In this document: positions 34,560 through 42,295 of the stretch, in pieces | Layout of the letters: each line of letters opens with the position of its first letter | Numbering within the stretch: position 1 is the first letter of the stretch | Notes under the pieces: generated by a model | Databases searched by the model: none | Told to the model about the DNA's origin: nothing | Seen by the model: only the letters and a program-made list of their open reading frames with translations | Program-made: the position numbers and the translations under genes | Origin: JAENVT01 sp031370825 | GTDB lineage: Bacteria; Actinomycetota; Acidimicrobiia; Acidimicrobiales; Ilumatobacteraceae | Reading direction: 5' to 3' | NCBI GenBank assembly: GCA_031370825.1 | Contig: JANMRB010000146.1 | Span: forward strand, 1 to 64,000 | Length of the DNA stretch: 64,000 bases

Positions 34560-35293
34560 CCATCGCCTCGCTGGCGATGTACCCGTTCAACCCTGTCCGG
34601 CCGTCCTTCGAACGACTGTGGGATGAAGTCCGCTCACGACTGTCGTTTGCCGCACCTGCGCTCGATTGGGAGACCGACCCGGACGACGCGTGCAAGCGCG
34701 ACGACCTGGTTCTCGGTCAGACCTGTGGTTGGCCGCTGGTCACGGAGCTGGCGACGCTGGTGCATGTGGTCGGCACCTTCGATTGCGCAGTCGATGATGC
34801 CGTCGATGGAACCTACCGATCAGTTCTTGTCAGTCGTACCGACTCCGACGTGGCAGACATCCTGCACCGCCCCGACCTGCGGGTCGCCGTCAACGCCCCG
34901 CAGAGCCTGTCCGGATGGATCAGCCTGCAAGCAGTGGCGCTCGCTCACGGCGTCGCGCTGGATGACGTCGAGTGGACAGGCGCTCACGCCCGGAGCATCG
35001 AGGCGATTCGCGCCGGCCGATGCCACCTGGCAGCGATCGACGCGGTCTCGTGGTCGTTCCTCGATCAAGGTGATCTGCATGTCGTGGGTCAGTGTCCGCG
35101 CATCCCCTGCCTTCCATTGGTCACGTCGCGGTCATCGAGCCAGGCGGTTGTCGACGAGCTGCGTGTCGCTCTGTCGAGCGCTGTCAGCGACCCGTCGATG
35201 GTGACCACATGCGCCACGTTGAAGATTCGCAGTTTCTTGCCGCGGGAGCTGGCGGAGTACCAAGGGGTATCGGAGCTGCTCGAAGTAGGGTGA
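34556..35293 (+). CDS. PhnD-like substrate-binding-domain protein without signal peptide
   Basis: 245 aa, start ATG 34556 overlapping the desaturase stop. The sequence shows the PhnD/phosphonate-binding fold pattern: IASLAMYPF at the N-terminus, GQTCGWPL, GDLHVVGQ and a central HARSIEAIRAGRCHLAAIDA stretch typical of substrate-dependent dehydrogenase-like clefts. It has no signal peptide or lipobox and no ABC permease nearby, so it may be a cytoplasmic sensor or enzyme partner rather than a transporter component. Low certainty for function. Confidence 0.7.
   Translation: MTIASLAMYPFNPVRPSFERLWDEVRSRLSFAAPALDWETDPDDACKRDDLVLGQTCGWPLVTELATLVHVVGTFDCAVDDAVDGTYRSVLVSRTDSDVADILHRPDLRVAVNAPQSLSGWISLQAVALAHGVALDDVEWTGAHARSIEAIRAGRCHLAAIDAVSWSFLDQGDLHVVGQCPRIPCLPLVTSRSSSQAVVDELRVALSSAVSDPSMVTTCATLKIRSFLPRELAEYQGVSELLEVG
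35286..35291 (+). promoter_or_regulatory. -10 element (TAGGGT) for the TetR gene
   Basis: TAGGGT ends 8 nt before GTG 35300, inside the 3' end of the PhnD-like gene. It fits a leaderless transcript for the regulator. Confidence 0.4.
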
Positions 35294-35299
35294 CCCGTC

Positions 35300-35917
35300 G
35301 TGGCCCGCACCCCCGATCCGCGACTCAAACGCGAGCTGCTCGACCGGGTAGTCGTCTACCTCGCTGACCAAGGGCTTGCGCAGACGACGTTGCGTCCGAT
35401 GGCGTCGGCTCTCGACGTCAGCATCAACCGGCTGATGCACCATTTCGGGTCGAAGGACGAGCTCATCACGGCCGCACTGGCGCGGGCGATCGATCAGCAG
35501 ATCGATGTTCAACGCAGATGGCTGCAACGTTCGCCGAAGCTGACCCAGGTCGAGCTGTACCGACGATGGTGGAAGTGGCTGTGCGCGACACCCCAGAACC
35601 TGGCGCTGGTCCGGCTCAACTACGAGGCAGCGACACTGGAGCCGACCGTCACCGGTCTCGCCGGCGACGTCCGCGCCGACCAGATCGGTGTGTGGCGTCA
35701 CGACGTGGAACGGCGCCTGGTGTCGGAGGGATTGAAGCCTGAACGCGCAGCGCTGCAGGCGTCACTCATCAAGGCGACCTTCACCGGACTGGTGATGGAT
35801 CTGTTCGCGACCGGCGACACGCGACGGCTGACGAAGGCCCTCGAGTCGTGGCTCACCCGCCTTCGCGAAGATCTTTACGTTGCGCGCGAGGGCGACCACA
35901 ACCCTTCCGGCGGCTAG
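35300..35917 (+). CDS. TetR-family transcriptional regulator
   Basis: 205 aa from GTG 35300. N-terminal HTH (about residues 8-55) includes TTLRPMASALDVSINRLMHHFGSKDELI, split here as the recognition helix VSINRLMHHFGSK. The C-terminal ligand domain has no diagnostic motif. Lying 6 nt after the PhnD-like gene, it likely regulates the desaturase operon or itself. Not linked to the inverted repeat at 33.5 kb by any direct evidence. Confidence 0.88.
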   Translation: MARTPDPRLKRELLDRVVVYLADQGLAQTTLRPMASALDVSINRLMHHFGSKDELITAALARAIDQQIDVQRRWLQRSPKLTQVELYRRWWKWLCATPQNLALVRLNYEAATLEPTVTGLAGDVRADQIGVWRHDVERRLVSEGLKPERAALQASLIKATFTGLVMDLFATGDTRRLTKALESWLTRLREDLYVAREGDHNPSGG

Positions 35918-36014
35918 AACGGCTTTCGGCGAGCAACCTGTGTCGTGCCTGCAAGACGACATTTCGAAATCACCTCTTGCGCAAACCATGTGTGATAGTG
36001 GAGAATGACGTCTG

Positions 36015-36024
36015 TGTAATTACA
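36015..36024. promoter_or_regulatory. 10-bp palindrome upstream of whiB
   Basis: TGTAATTACA is a perfect 10-bp palindrome 49 nt before the whiB-like start, in an otherwise GC-rich region. Possible regulator-binding site. Confidence 0.3.
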
Positions 36025-36072
36025 GGAGCGTCATCACGCTTCGACGAAGGGGCCCAACGGCAGGAGGCCATC

Positions 36073-36378
36073 ATGCAGAATCACATCAACCGGGATCACG
36101 GCGACCGAGTTCTCGACGATAGGGACGGACCGGACGGGCGCAGTTGGCAAGACGAGGCCAACTGTCTCGGAGTCGACCCCGACCTGTTCTTCCCCGAGCG
36201 CGGCGCGTCAACTCGCGAAGCGAAGGAAGTATGCCGCGGGTGCGTCGTTCGGCTCGACTGCCTCGAGTATGCCCTTGTCAACGGCGAGAAGTTCGGCATC
36301 TGGGGCGGTCTTTCAGAGCGCGAGCGCCGGCGTTTGCGCCGCCAACGCGCGCAGGCAACTCGCCGCACGAGTGCGTGA
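36073..36378 (+). CDS. WhiB-family Fe-S transcriptional regulator (first copy)
   Basis: 101 aa from ATG 36073, five nt after CAGGAGG. Cluster ligands Cys31, Cys54, Cys57 and Cys63 have the Wbl spacing, the GIWGG turn is at 75-79, and a basic tail (RERRRLRRQR) follows. Wbl proteins bind a 4Fe-4S cluster and act with the primary sigma factor; they are confined to Actinobacteria and their phages. It is the first of two in this segment, upstream of tatA. Confidence 0.95.
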   Translation: MQNHINRDHGDRVLDDRDGPDGRSWQDEANCLGVDPDLFFPERGASTREAKEVCRGCVVRLDCLEYALVNGEKFGIWGGLSERERRRLRRQRAQATRRTSA

Positions 36379-36409
36379 CGGGCGCATGCCGCTCGCGTTT
36401 CTGCGGTGG

Positions 36410-36415
36410 TAGCGT
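36410..36415 (+). promoter_or_regulatory. -10 element (TAGCGT) for tatA
   Basis: TAGCGT ends 6 nt before ATG 36422 with no Shine-Dalgarno sequence, consistent with a leaderless tatA mRNA. Confidence 0.5.
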
Positions 36416-36421
36416 GACGGC

Positions 36422-36622
36422 ATGTTCGCATTCCTCGATCCGCCGGAGATCATTCTGATTCTTGTCGTCGTTCTGGTGCTGTTCGGAGGCGCTCAGTTGC
36501 CGAAGTTGGCCAAGAACCTCGGCAAAGCCCAGAAGGAGTTCAAAGAGGGGCTGACCGAGGGTGGCAAGACCGGAGAGACCAAGCCCGCCGAGAAGACCGT
36601 CGACGACTCCACGACGACCTGA
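36422..36622 (+). CDS. tatA: Sec-independent translocase TatA/TatE-type protein
   Basis: 66 aa with a single N-terminal span (about residues 8-22), the conserved FG pair in LFGGAQLPKLAKNLGKA, an amphipathic helix and a charged Thr/Lys tail. TatA forms the oligomeric pore for folded proteins carrying twin-arginine signals. No tatB or tatC nearby. The Tat-like lipoprotein signal of the binding protein at 2.3-4.0 kb could be a client. Confidence 0.92.
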   Translation: MFAFLDPPEIILILVVVLVLFGGAQLPKLAKNLGKAQKEFKEGLTEGGKTGETKPAEKTVDDSTTT

Positions 36623-36668
36623 TTCGTCGTCTCAGCTAGTCACTTCAGCAGTAATTCTCATCTGGACA

Positions 36669-36703
36669 CGGCGCCGGAGCTTCAACGCTCCCGGCGTCGT
36701 TTC
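36669..36703. terminator. Bidirectional hairpin between tatA and the second whiB
   Basis: A 12-bp stem with one bulge (about 36669-36680 with 36687-36699) closes a 6-nt loop between the convergent genes and is followed by a short TTT on the plus strand. A plausible shared terminator, weak in T-tract. Confidence 0.5.
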
Positions 36704-36718
36704 GCGTCAGGTCTCGCG

Positions 36719-36982
36719 TCAGTTGGCGACTCGGCGACGCTTGAGGATGCGGCGGCGCTCACGCTCACTGCAGCCGCCCCAAACGCCGTGCTCGATTCGT
36801 TCCTCGAGGGCGTACTCCAGGCATTGGAGCGCAACTGGACAGTCGGTGCAGATCTTGCGGGCTCGGTCGACGCCGACGCCATCGCTGGGGAAGAAAACTG
36901 CCGGCGGATAGTTGCGGCAGTTACCTTCCGACATCCATGCGGTGATGGTGTCGACCTCGGTGGGGCTCTCGATCCGGTGCAT
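36719..36982 (-). CDS. WhiB-family Fe-S transcriptional regulator (second copy)
   Basis: 87 aa from ATG 36982, which follows GGAGA at 6 nt; a longer reading from 37042 lacks a site. Ligands are Cys22, Cys45, Cys48 and Cys54, with GVWGG at 66-70 and a basic tail ERERRRILKRRR. The compact WhiB1/WhmE-like form differs from the first copy in lacking a long N-terminus. It is convergent with tatA and divergent from the small gene at 37.2 kb, with a palindrome between them. Confidence 0.95.
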   Translation of the reverse strand: MHRIESPTEVDTITAWMSEGNCRNYPPAVFFPSDGVGVDRARKICTDCPVALQCLEYALEERIEHGVWGGCSERERRRILKRRRVAN

Positions 36983-37072
36983 CGTGTCTCCTTCGTCGAC
37001 CGCGATCTGGCGCAGTCTAATGGTGCGCCCGTCAAAGCCCATTGGGTGACTCCGGTGGCGGCAACACTTCGC

Positions 37073-37092
37073 TAGCTAGCTGTTGCTAGCTA
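37073..37092. promoter_or_regulatory. 8-bp inverted repeat, TAGCTAGC/GCTAGCTA
   Basis: Perfect arms at 37073-37080 and 37085-37092 with a TGTT loop, midway between the divergent whiB and the 37.2-kb gene. Candidate operator controlling one or both. Confidence 0.4.
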
Positions 37093-37234
37093 TAGACGTC
37101 TCGCAAAGTGTTTTGGTTCCCGTTCAAGCTGGCTTTTATACCACCACTATGCGGGCATAGCCAGGCACCCCTGCCGATACACTCCAGCCGCCGAATTGGC
37201 GCAGCCGAGTTGGCGCAGAAGGGAAGCTATCTCC

Positions 37235-37495
37235 ATGACCGAAGTCACCAACGAGCCGCCACGAGCGCACGTGCGCATCGTGTATCTCGGCCCTGTGTCA
37301 CCACATTGGGAGCTGTACAGCGACTACGGCGATCGCACCGTGCTCGAAGAGTTCCGTACACGAGTCATGGCCCGTCTGGTGCTGCTGCCACGCGACGATC
37401 CCCAGTTCCGGCGCAACCGCGAACGAATCGTGCGTGATGCGGAGCGCGAACGGATCTCCCTGGAATGGGATCTCGGCATTCCAGAGGGCGACTGA
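37235..37495 (+). CDS. Conserved hypothetical protein upstream of ppk
   Basis: 86 aa from ATG 37235. The sequence is soluble, mixed alpha/beta, with PRAHVRIVYLGPVSPHWE and a charged, Arg-rich C-terminal half (RFRRNRERIVRDAERERI region shortened here). I do not recognise the family. It ends 15 nt before ppk in the same orientation, so it may be co-transcribed with it. Confidence 0.7.
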   Translation: MTEVTNEPPRAHVRIVYLGPVSPHWELYSDYGDRTVLEEFRTRVMARLVLLPRDDPQFRRNRERIVRDAERERISLEWDLGIPEGD

Positions 37496-37510
37496 ACGGG
37501 TAGTACGCAG

Positions 37511-39556
37511 ATGTCCGACCGGCTGCTCAACCGAGAGCTGAGTTGGCTCGATTTCAACCGGCGCGTGCTGGCCTTGGCTCACGAATCCGGCATCCCGCTG
37601 CTCGAACGCCTCAAGTTCGTGGCCATCTGCTCTTCCAACCTCGACGAGTTCTTCCAAGTTCGCATCTCGGCCTTGAAGGACCAAGTTGCCGCTGGTGTGG
37701 CGGGCTCTTCGACCGGTGGCCTGACGCCCAGCCAACAGCTCGCTGCCATCGGCCCGAACGTCGAGGCGTTCGTGATCGAGCAGGAGAAGTTGTTCCTCGA
37801 CGTATTGGTCCCCGAACTGGCCGAGCACGCGGTACGGGTGGTGTCGTGGGACGAGCTCGACGAACGCGACAGGACCTACCTCGTCGACATCTTCGAACAG
37901 CGCATCTTCCCCGTTCTGACACCGCTGGCCGTTGATCCGGCGCACCCGTTTCCGTACATCTCCAACCTGGCGCTGAGCTTGGCCGCAATGGTCAGCGACC
38001 CCGATACCGGCGAGCGACGCTTTGCCAGGGTCAAGGTGCCGACCGTGTTCCCGCGCCTCGTCGGGTTGCCCGACGGCATTCGGTACCTGCCCGCGGAACA
38101 GCTGATCGCAGCGCAGTTGCACAGCCTCTTCGTGGGGATGGTCGTCGAGGAGCACGCTGTCTTCAGGGTCACTCGCAACGTGGACCTGACCCTGGAAGAC
38201 GAAGAGGCCGACGACCTGCTGCTCGCAGTAGAGATGGAGCTTCGCCGTCGACGTTTCGGTCGGGCCGTGCGGGTCGAGGTGCAAGCCGGGATCAGCCAAG
38301 AGATGCTCGAGTTGCTGCTACGCGAGCTCGACCTCGGTCCCAACGACGTCACGTCGCACCGCGCTCCGCTCGACCTCACCTGCCTGTGGCAGCTGCACGC
38401 CCTCGACATCGAGGAGTTGAAGGATCGTCCATGGCCGCCGGTCACTGCCGGCCGCATTGCCGCCGCAGAAGAAGCCGATCGCAGCATCTTCTCGGTGATC
38501 CGCGAGCGCCCGTTGATGGCCCACCACCCCTACGAGAGCTTCGCCAGCAGCATCGAATCGTTCATCGCCCAGGCCGCCGACGACCCCCGAGTTCAGAGCA
38601 TCAAGATGACGCTCTATCGGGCCGGCGGCGACAGTCCGATAGCCCGAAGCCTCATACGCGCCGCCGAGCGCGGCGTCCAGGTCGCCGTGCTGGTCGAACT
38701 GAAGGCCAGGTTCGACGAGGCCACCAACGTCACGTGGGCCAAAGCGTTGGAACGCGCCGGAGTGCACGTTGTGTATGGCTTCGTGGGGCTCAAGACACAC
38801 GCAAAATGCGTCCTCGTGGTGCGCGCCGACGAGGACGGGTTGCGCCGCTACTGCCACATTGGCACCGGCAACTACAACTCGCGCACAGCGCGCCTGTACG
38901 AAGACGTTGGCTTCCTCACCTGCGACCCGCCTGTGGGCGACGACGTCGCCCAGCTCTTCAACCACCTCACCGGTTACAGCCGGGCCCACGACTACTACTC
39001 GTTGCTGGTTGCGCCGCGCGACCTTCGCGGGCAGCTCATCGACCTGATCGAGCACGAGGCGACCTTGGGCGAAGACGGTCGCATCACTGCGAAGTTGAAC
39101 TCATTGGGCGACCCCGAGCTGGTCGAGGCCCTCTATGAAGCGAGCAACGCGGGCGTTCAGATCGACCTGGCCATCCGCGGTATCTGTTGCCTGCGCCCAG
39201 GCGTCGCCGGAATGAGCGAGAACATCCGCGTGCGATCGATTCTCGGCCGCTATCTCGAGCACTCGCGCATCGTCCGCTTCGGCCATGGCGACGAGGGCAG
39301 CCCACTCTTCCTGATCGGTTCCGCCGACTGGATGCCACGCAACCTGGATAGGCGCATCGAGGTGCTGGTGCCGGTGGACCATCCGAAGCATCGGGCTTGG
39401 CTCGATCACGTTTTCACCACGCAGTTCGCCGACGACGTCGTGCGCTGGGAAATGGATGGAGACGGAGCGTGGCAGCGCCGTGGTCCGGAGCTCTTCACTG
39501 TCGGGGATGCGCAGGAACGCTTCTATCAGTGGGTCGCCGATCGCCAGCGGCGCTGA
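37511..39556 (+). CDS. ppk: Polyphosphate kinase 1
   Basis: 681 aa, normal for PPK1, which reversibly transfers the terminal phosphate of ATP to polyphosphate. The N-domain opens LLNRELSWLDFNRRVL with CSSNLDEFF; the catalytic phospholipase-D-like domains carry KMTLYRAGGDSPI, KTHAKC with His430 (the phosphorylated His, E. coli H435 equivalent) and LEHSRI with His584 (E. coli H592 equivalent), followed by GSADWMPRNLDRR. Located just upstream of the Pho-box, phoU and senX3-regX3, a sensible phosphate-storage neighbourhood. Confidence 0.97.
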   Translation: MSDRLLNRELSWLDFNRRVLALAHESGIPLLERLKFVAICSSNLDEFFQVRISALKDQVAAGVAGSSTGGLTPSQQLAAIGPNVEAFVIEQEKLFLDVLVPELAEHAVRVVSWDELDERDRTYLVDIFEQRIFPVLTPLAVDPAHPFPYISNLALSLAAMVSDPDTGERRFARVKVPTVFPRLVGLPDGIRYLPAEQLIAAQLHSLFVGMVVEEHAVFRVTRNVDLTLEDEEADDLLLAVEMELRRRRFGRAVRVEVQAGISQEMLELLLRELDLGPNDVTSHRAPLDLTCLWQLHALDIEELKDRPWPPVTAGRIAAAEEADRSIFSVIRERPLMAHHPYESFASSIESFIAQAADDPRVQSIKMTLYRAGGDSPIARSLIRAAERGVQVAVLVELKARFDEATNVTWAKALERAGVHVVYGFVGLKTHAKCVLVVRADEDGLRRYCHIGTGNYNSRTARLYEDVGFLTCDPPVGDDVAQLFNHLTGYSRAHDYYSLLVAPRDLRGQLIDLIEHEATLGEDGRITAKLNSLGDPELVEALYEASNAGVQIDLAIRGICCLRPGVAGMSENIRVRSILGRYLEHSRIVRFGHGDEGSPLFLIGSADWMPRNLDRRIEVLVPVDHPKHRAWLDHVFTTQFADDVVRWEMDGDGAWQRRGPELFTVGDAQERFYQWVADRQRR

Positions 39557-39577
39557 TTTTCGCCCCGTTGGCTTGCT

Positions 39578-39599
39578 GTTCACCTCTCGTTCATCTCGC
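39578..39599 (+). promoter_or_regulatory. Pho-box-like direct repeat upstream of phoU
   Basis: Two adjacent 11-nt units, GTTCACCTCTC (39578-39588) and GTTCATCTCGC (39589-39599), fit the GTTCAYC direct-repeat Pho box of actinobacterial PhoP/RegX3. A third unit-like GTTCATTTCCA is at 39651-39661. They lie 130 and 70 nt before phoU, consistent with autoregulation by RegX3. Confidence 0.65.
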
Positions 39600-39729
39600 T
39601 TGAGGTTTGGCGACACCTGTCGTCGTTACTTTGTCCGTGGATGTCGTTTTGTTCATTTCCAACTACCGTGCTGGTCGACGAGCCCGACTATGAGGCTATG
39701 GAGCGGCACATGACGAGTAGGTACTGGTG

Positions 39730-40476
39730 ATGGGCGAACTACGCAGGGGCTTCCACAACGATCTCGACGACGCTCGCGCCGAACTGGTGCGCCTCGCTGC
39801 CTCCGTCACCGAGTCCATTCCGCGGGCTACCGCAGTGTTGCTGGACGGCGACCTCGAGGGCGCTGACTACATCATCCAGGGCGACGACGAGATCGATGCC
39901 CGTTCGCTCGATCTCGAGGAGCACTGCTACCGGATATTGGCGCTGCAGGCACCCGTCGCCAGCGACCTTCGCCAGGTCGTCGCCCTGCTGAAGATGATTG
40001 CCGACGTCGAACGCTCCGCCGACCTCGTCTGCAACATCTGCAAAGCAGCGCGGCGAATCTACGGGCACGATCTCGATCCGAAGCTGCGCGGGATCATCTC
40101 GCGAATGGGTGAGCAGGCTCAGCAGCTGTACACGGCGGCAATCGAGTCGTTCGTCGAGAACGATGCGGCCAAAGCAGCGGCGATCGACGACATGGACTCC
40201 TACCTCGACGGCTTGCAGTAGCAGTTCGTCCAGGCGATCTTCGAAAGTCACGCGGCCGGGCGAATCGATTTGCAGGTTGCCGTGCAGTTGGCCGTGGTTG
40301 CACGTTTCTACGAGCGGATCGGTGACCACGCTGTCAACGTCGGCGAGCGAGTGCGATTCGTGATCACCGGCTGGCTGCCCGAACACCACGGGGCCCAGCG
40401 CTTCAGGCTGCGCAACGACGACACCGGTGAACTGCCACGGGTGATGCGCCCCCCGCAGGATGAACCCACGCCGTGA
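39730..40476 (+). pseudogene. phoU: phoU, interrupted by an in-frame amber codon
   Basis: Reading from ATG 39730 gives 163 codons of clear PhoU (LRRGFHNDLDDARAEL, LALQAPVASDLRQVV) to a TAG at 40219-40221; the same frame then continues for 84 more sense codons, QFVQAIFESHAAGRIDLQVA through ARFYERIGDHAVNVGERV, the second PhoU helical bundle, to TGA at 40476. The context CAG-TAG-CAG suggests a single C to T change of a Gln codon. The full frame ends in a GTGA overlap with senX3. Either a nonsense mutation, a sequencing error or read-through. PhoU normally restrains phosphate uptake signalling, so truncation could de-repress it. Confidence 0.85.
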
Positions 40477-41537
40477 TGACGATTCGTCGTCGACGACTAC
40501 CTGCGGTTGTCGAACCGGATACCAGTGTCGTTCAGTCCCGGCTCGCCGAGCTCGAGGCCGAGGTCCTGCACCTGCGTCGAGCTCTCGACGCCCTTCCCAT
40601 CGGGGTGGTGCTGGCCGATCCGAGCGGGCAGACCAGGGTGGAGAACATCGCGGCCCGGACGTATCACGGACACGCCGCTGTGCTGGTCCAGGAGGCTGTC
40701 GAGCGCCACGTGCGTCAGGCTGTCCGTGGTCTTGCCAGCGGTCAGACCGTCGAGTTCATCGGCCCACCGCGGACCGTATTGGCAATACACGCCATCCCGC
40801 TCGAAGACGGCGGTGCATTGGTGACCGTCGACGATGTCAGCGAACGTGCCCGCCTCGATGCGGTGCGAACCGACTTCGTCGCCAACATCAGCCACGAGCT
40901 GAAGACTCCGGTCGGCGCGCTCGCGGTGCTGGCCGAAGCGCTTGTCGACATGGACGATCCGACGGCCGCACGCGGTCTCGCCGAGAAGTTGGTCAACGAG
41001 GCGCACCGCGCCGCGAGAACGATCGACGATCTGCTCGAGCTGTCACGAACTGAGCTGGGAGGTGCTGCCGCCAAAGATGTCGTCGCTATCGCCCAGGTGA
41101 TTGACGATGCGATCGGGCGCGCCCAAGCAGCTGCCGAGCATCACTCGATCAAGCTGGGCGTGTTCAGCGGTCCGGGCGACCTGCACGTGGTGGGCAGTCA
41201 CCGACAGCTTGTCTCGGCGATCGCCAACCTGATCGAGAATGCCGTGAAGTACAGCGACACCGGATCGGAAGTCGGGGTCGAGTCTCGTCTCGAGGACGGC
41301 TGGATCGCGATCACGGTGACCGACACCGGCGTCGGGATCCCCGCTCGAGACATCGATCGCATCTTCGAGCGCTTCTACCGCGTTGACCGTGCCCGCAGTC
41401 GCGACACGGGAGGCACAGGCCTAGGTCTGTCGATCGTTCGCCACGTCGCAACCAACCACTCCGGGGAAGTCACAGTTCAATCCCGCGAGGGGGAGGGCTC
41501 TGTGTTCACCATCCGAATCCCGACAGCGGAAACATGA
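40473..41537 (+). CDS. senX3: SenX3-like sensor histidine kinase (no membrane span)
   Basis: 354 aa from GTG 40473, which overlaps the phoU stop (ATG 40476 is the alternative). A short coiled N-terminus and PAS-like region (about 20-125) precede the HisKA box NISHELKTP with His141, the N-box in ANLIENAVKYS, G1 DTGVGIP and G2 GTGLGLSI. Unlike SenX3 of mycobacteria, no transmembrane segments are evident, so it should be cytoplasmic or associate via PhoU. It is the partner of the response regulator 10 nt downstream. Confidence 0.88.
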   Translation: MMTIRRRRLPAVVEPDTSVVQSRLAELEAEVLHLRRALDALPIGVVLADPSGQTRVENIAARTYHGHAAVLVQEAVERHVRQAVRGLASGQTVEFIGPPRTVLAIHAIPLEDGGALVTVDDVSERARLDAVRTDFVANISHELKTPVGALAVLAEALVDMDDPTAARGLAEKLVNEAHRAARTIDDLLELSRTELGGAAAKDVVAIAQVIDDAIGRAQAAAEHHSIKLGVFSGPGDLHVVGSHRQLVSAIANLIENAVKYSDTGSEVGVESRLEDGWIAITVTDTGVGIPARDIDRIFERFYRVDRARSRDTGGTGLGLSIVRHVATNHSGEVTVQSREGEGSVFTIRIPTAET

Positions 41538-41547
41538 CGACGCAACT

Positions 41548-42258
41548 ATGACCACGCAGCCTGTCGTTCTCGTCGTCGAGGATGAGCCGAGCTTCGTCGA
41601 GGCCCTGACGATCGGCTTGACCCGCGAGGGGTTTCGGGTCGTCGCGGTCGGAGACGGATTCGAGGCCGTCCAAGTGTTCGACGAGGTGCAGCCCGACATC
41701 GTGCTGCTCGATGTGATGCTTCCCCGATTGAGCGGGATCGACGTGTGCAGGCAGCTGCGCAAACGAAGTCACGTACCAATCATCATGGTCACGGCGAAGG
41801 GCGCCGAGATCGACACCGTCGTCGGTCTCGAGGTCGGTGCCGACGACTACATCACCAAGCCATACAGGATGCGCGAGGTCATTGCCCGCATGCGGGCGGT
41901 TCTCCGGCGATCTCCCGGCGACAACTCGACGGCATCGGAGTTGTCTCCCGGCTCGCTGGCCGTTGGCGACGTCGTGCTCGATCCCGACGAACATCGGGTG
42001 ACAGTCGACGGCCAGGACATCGCTCTGCCACTGAAAGAGTTCGAGCTGCTGCACCTGCTGCTGGCCAACGCCGGTCGGGTGCTGCCGCGCGAGACGTTGA
42101 TAGACAGGGTCTGGGGCAGCGACTACGTCGGGGACACCAAGACCCTCGACGTGCACATCAAGCGTCTGCGGGCCAAGGTGGAGCCGGACCCGACCAGCCC
42201 GACACGGATCATCACCTACCGCGGGCTCGGCTACAAGTACGACCGCTCGAAGGACTAG
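41548..42258 (+). CDS. regX3: RegX3-like OmpR-family response regulator
   Basis: 236 aa. Receiver domain with acidic pocket Glu11/Asp12, phospho-acceptor Asp55 (LLDVMLP), Thr82 and Lys104; winged-helix domain about 135-232 with the recognition helix region DVHIKRLRAKVE and terminal YRGLGYKY. It follows the kinase by 10 nt. It is the likely binder of the Pho box at 39.6 kb and regulator of phosphate genes. Confidence 0.94.
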   Translation: MTTQPVVLVVEDEPSFVEALTIGLTREGFRVVAVGDGFEAVQVFDEVQPDIVLLDVMLPRLSGIDVCRQLRKRSHVPIIMVTAKGAEIDTVVGLEVGADDYITKPYRMREVIARMRAVLRRSPGDNSTASELSPGSLAVGDVVLDPDEHRVTVDGQDIALPLKEFELLHLLLANAGRVLPRETLIDRVWGSDYVGDTKTLDVHIKRLRAKVEPDPTSPTRIITYRGLGYKYDRSKD

Positions 42259-42283
42259 TCCCTCGTTGGGCGAGCGATGGCCC

Positions 42284-42289
42284 TACCAT
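42284..42289 (+). promoter_or_regulatory. -10 element (TACCAT) for the MFS transporter
   Basis: TACCAT ends 6 nt before GTG 42296 and supports that start over TTG 42266 or ATG 42341. Confidence 0.45.
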
Positions 42290-42295
42290 GCCAGC

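Noticed and set aside
40219..40221. Pyrrolysine insertion at the phoU amber codon
   Set aside because: PhoU has no known Pyl, the two MttB genes lack amber codons, TAG ends several normal genes here, and no pyl genes are in the window. A point mutation is simpler.
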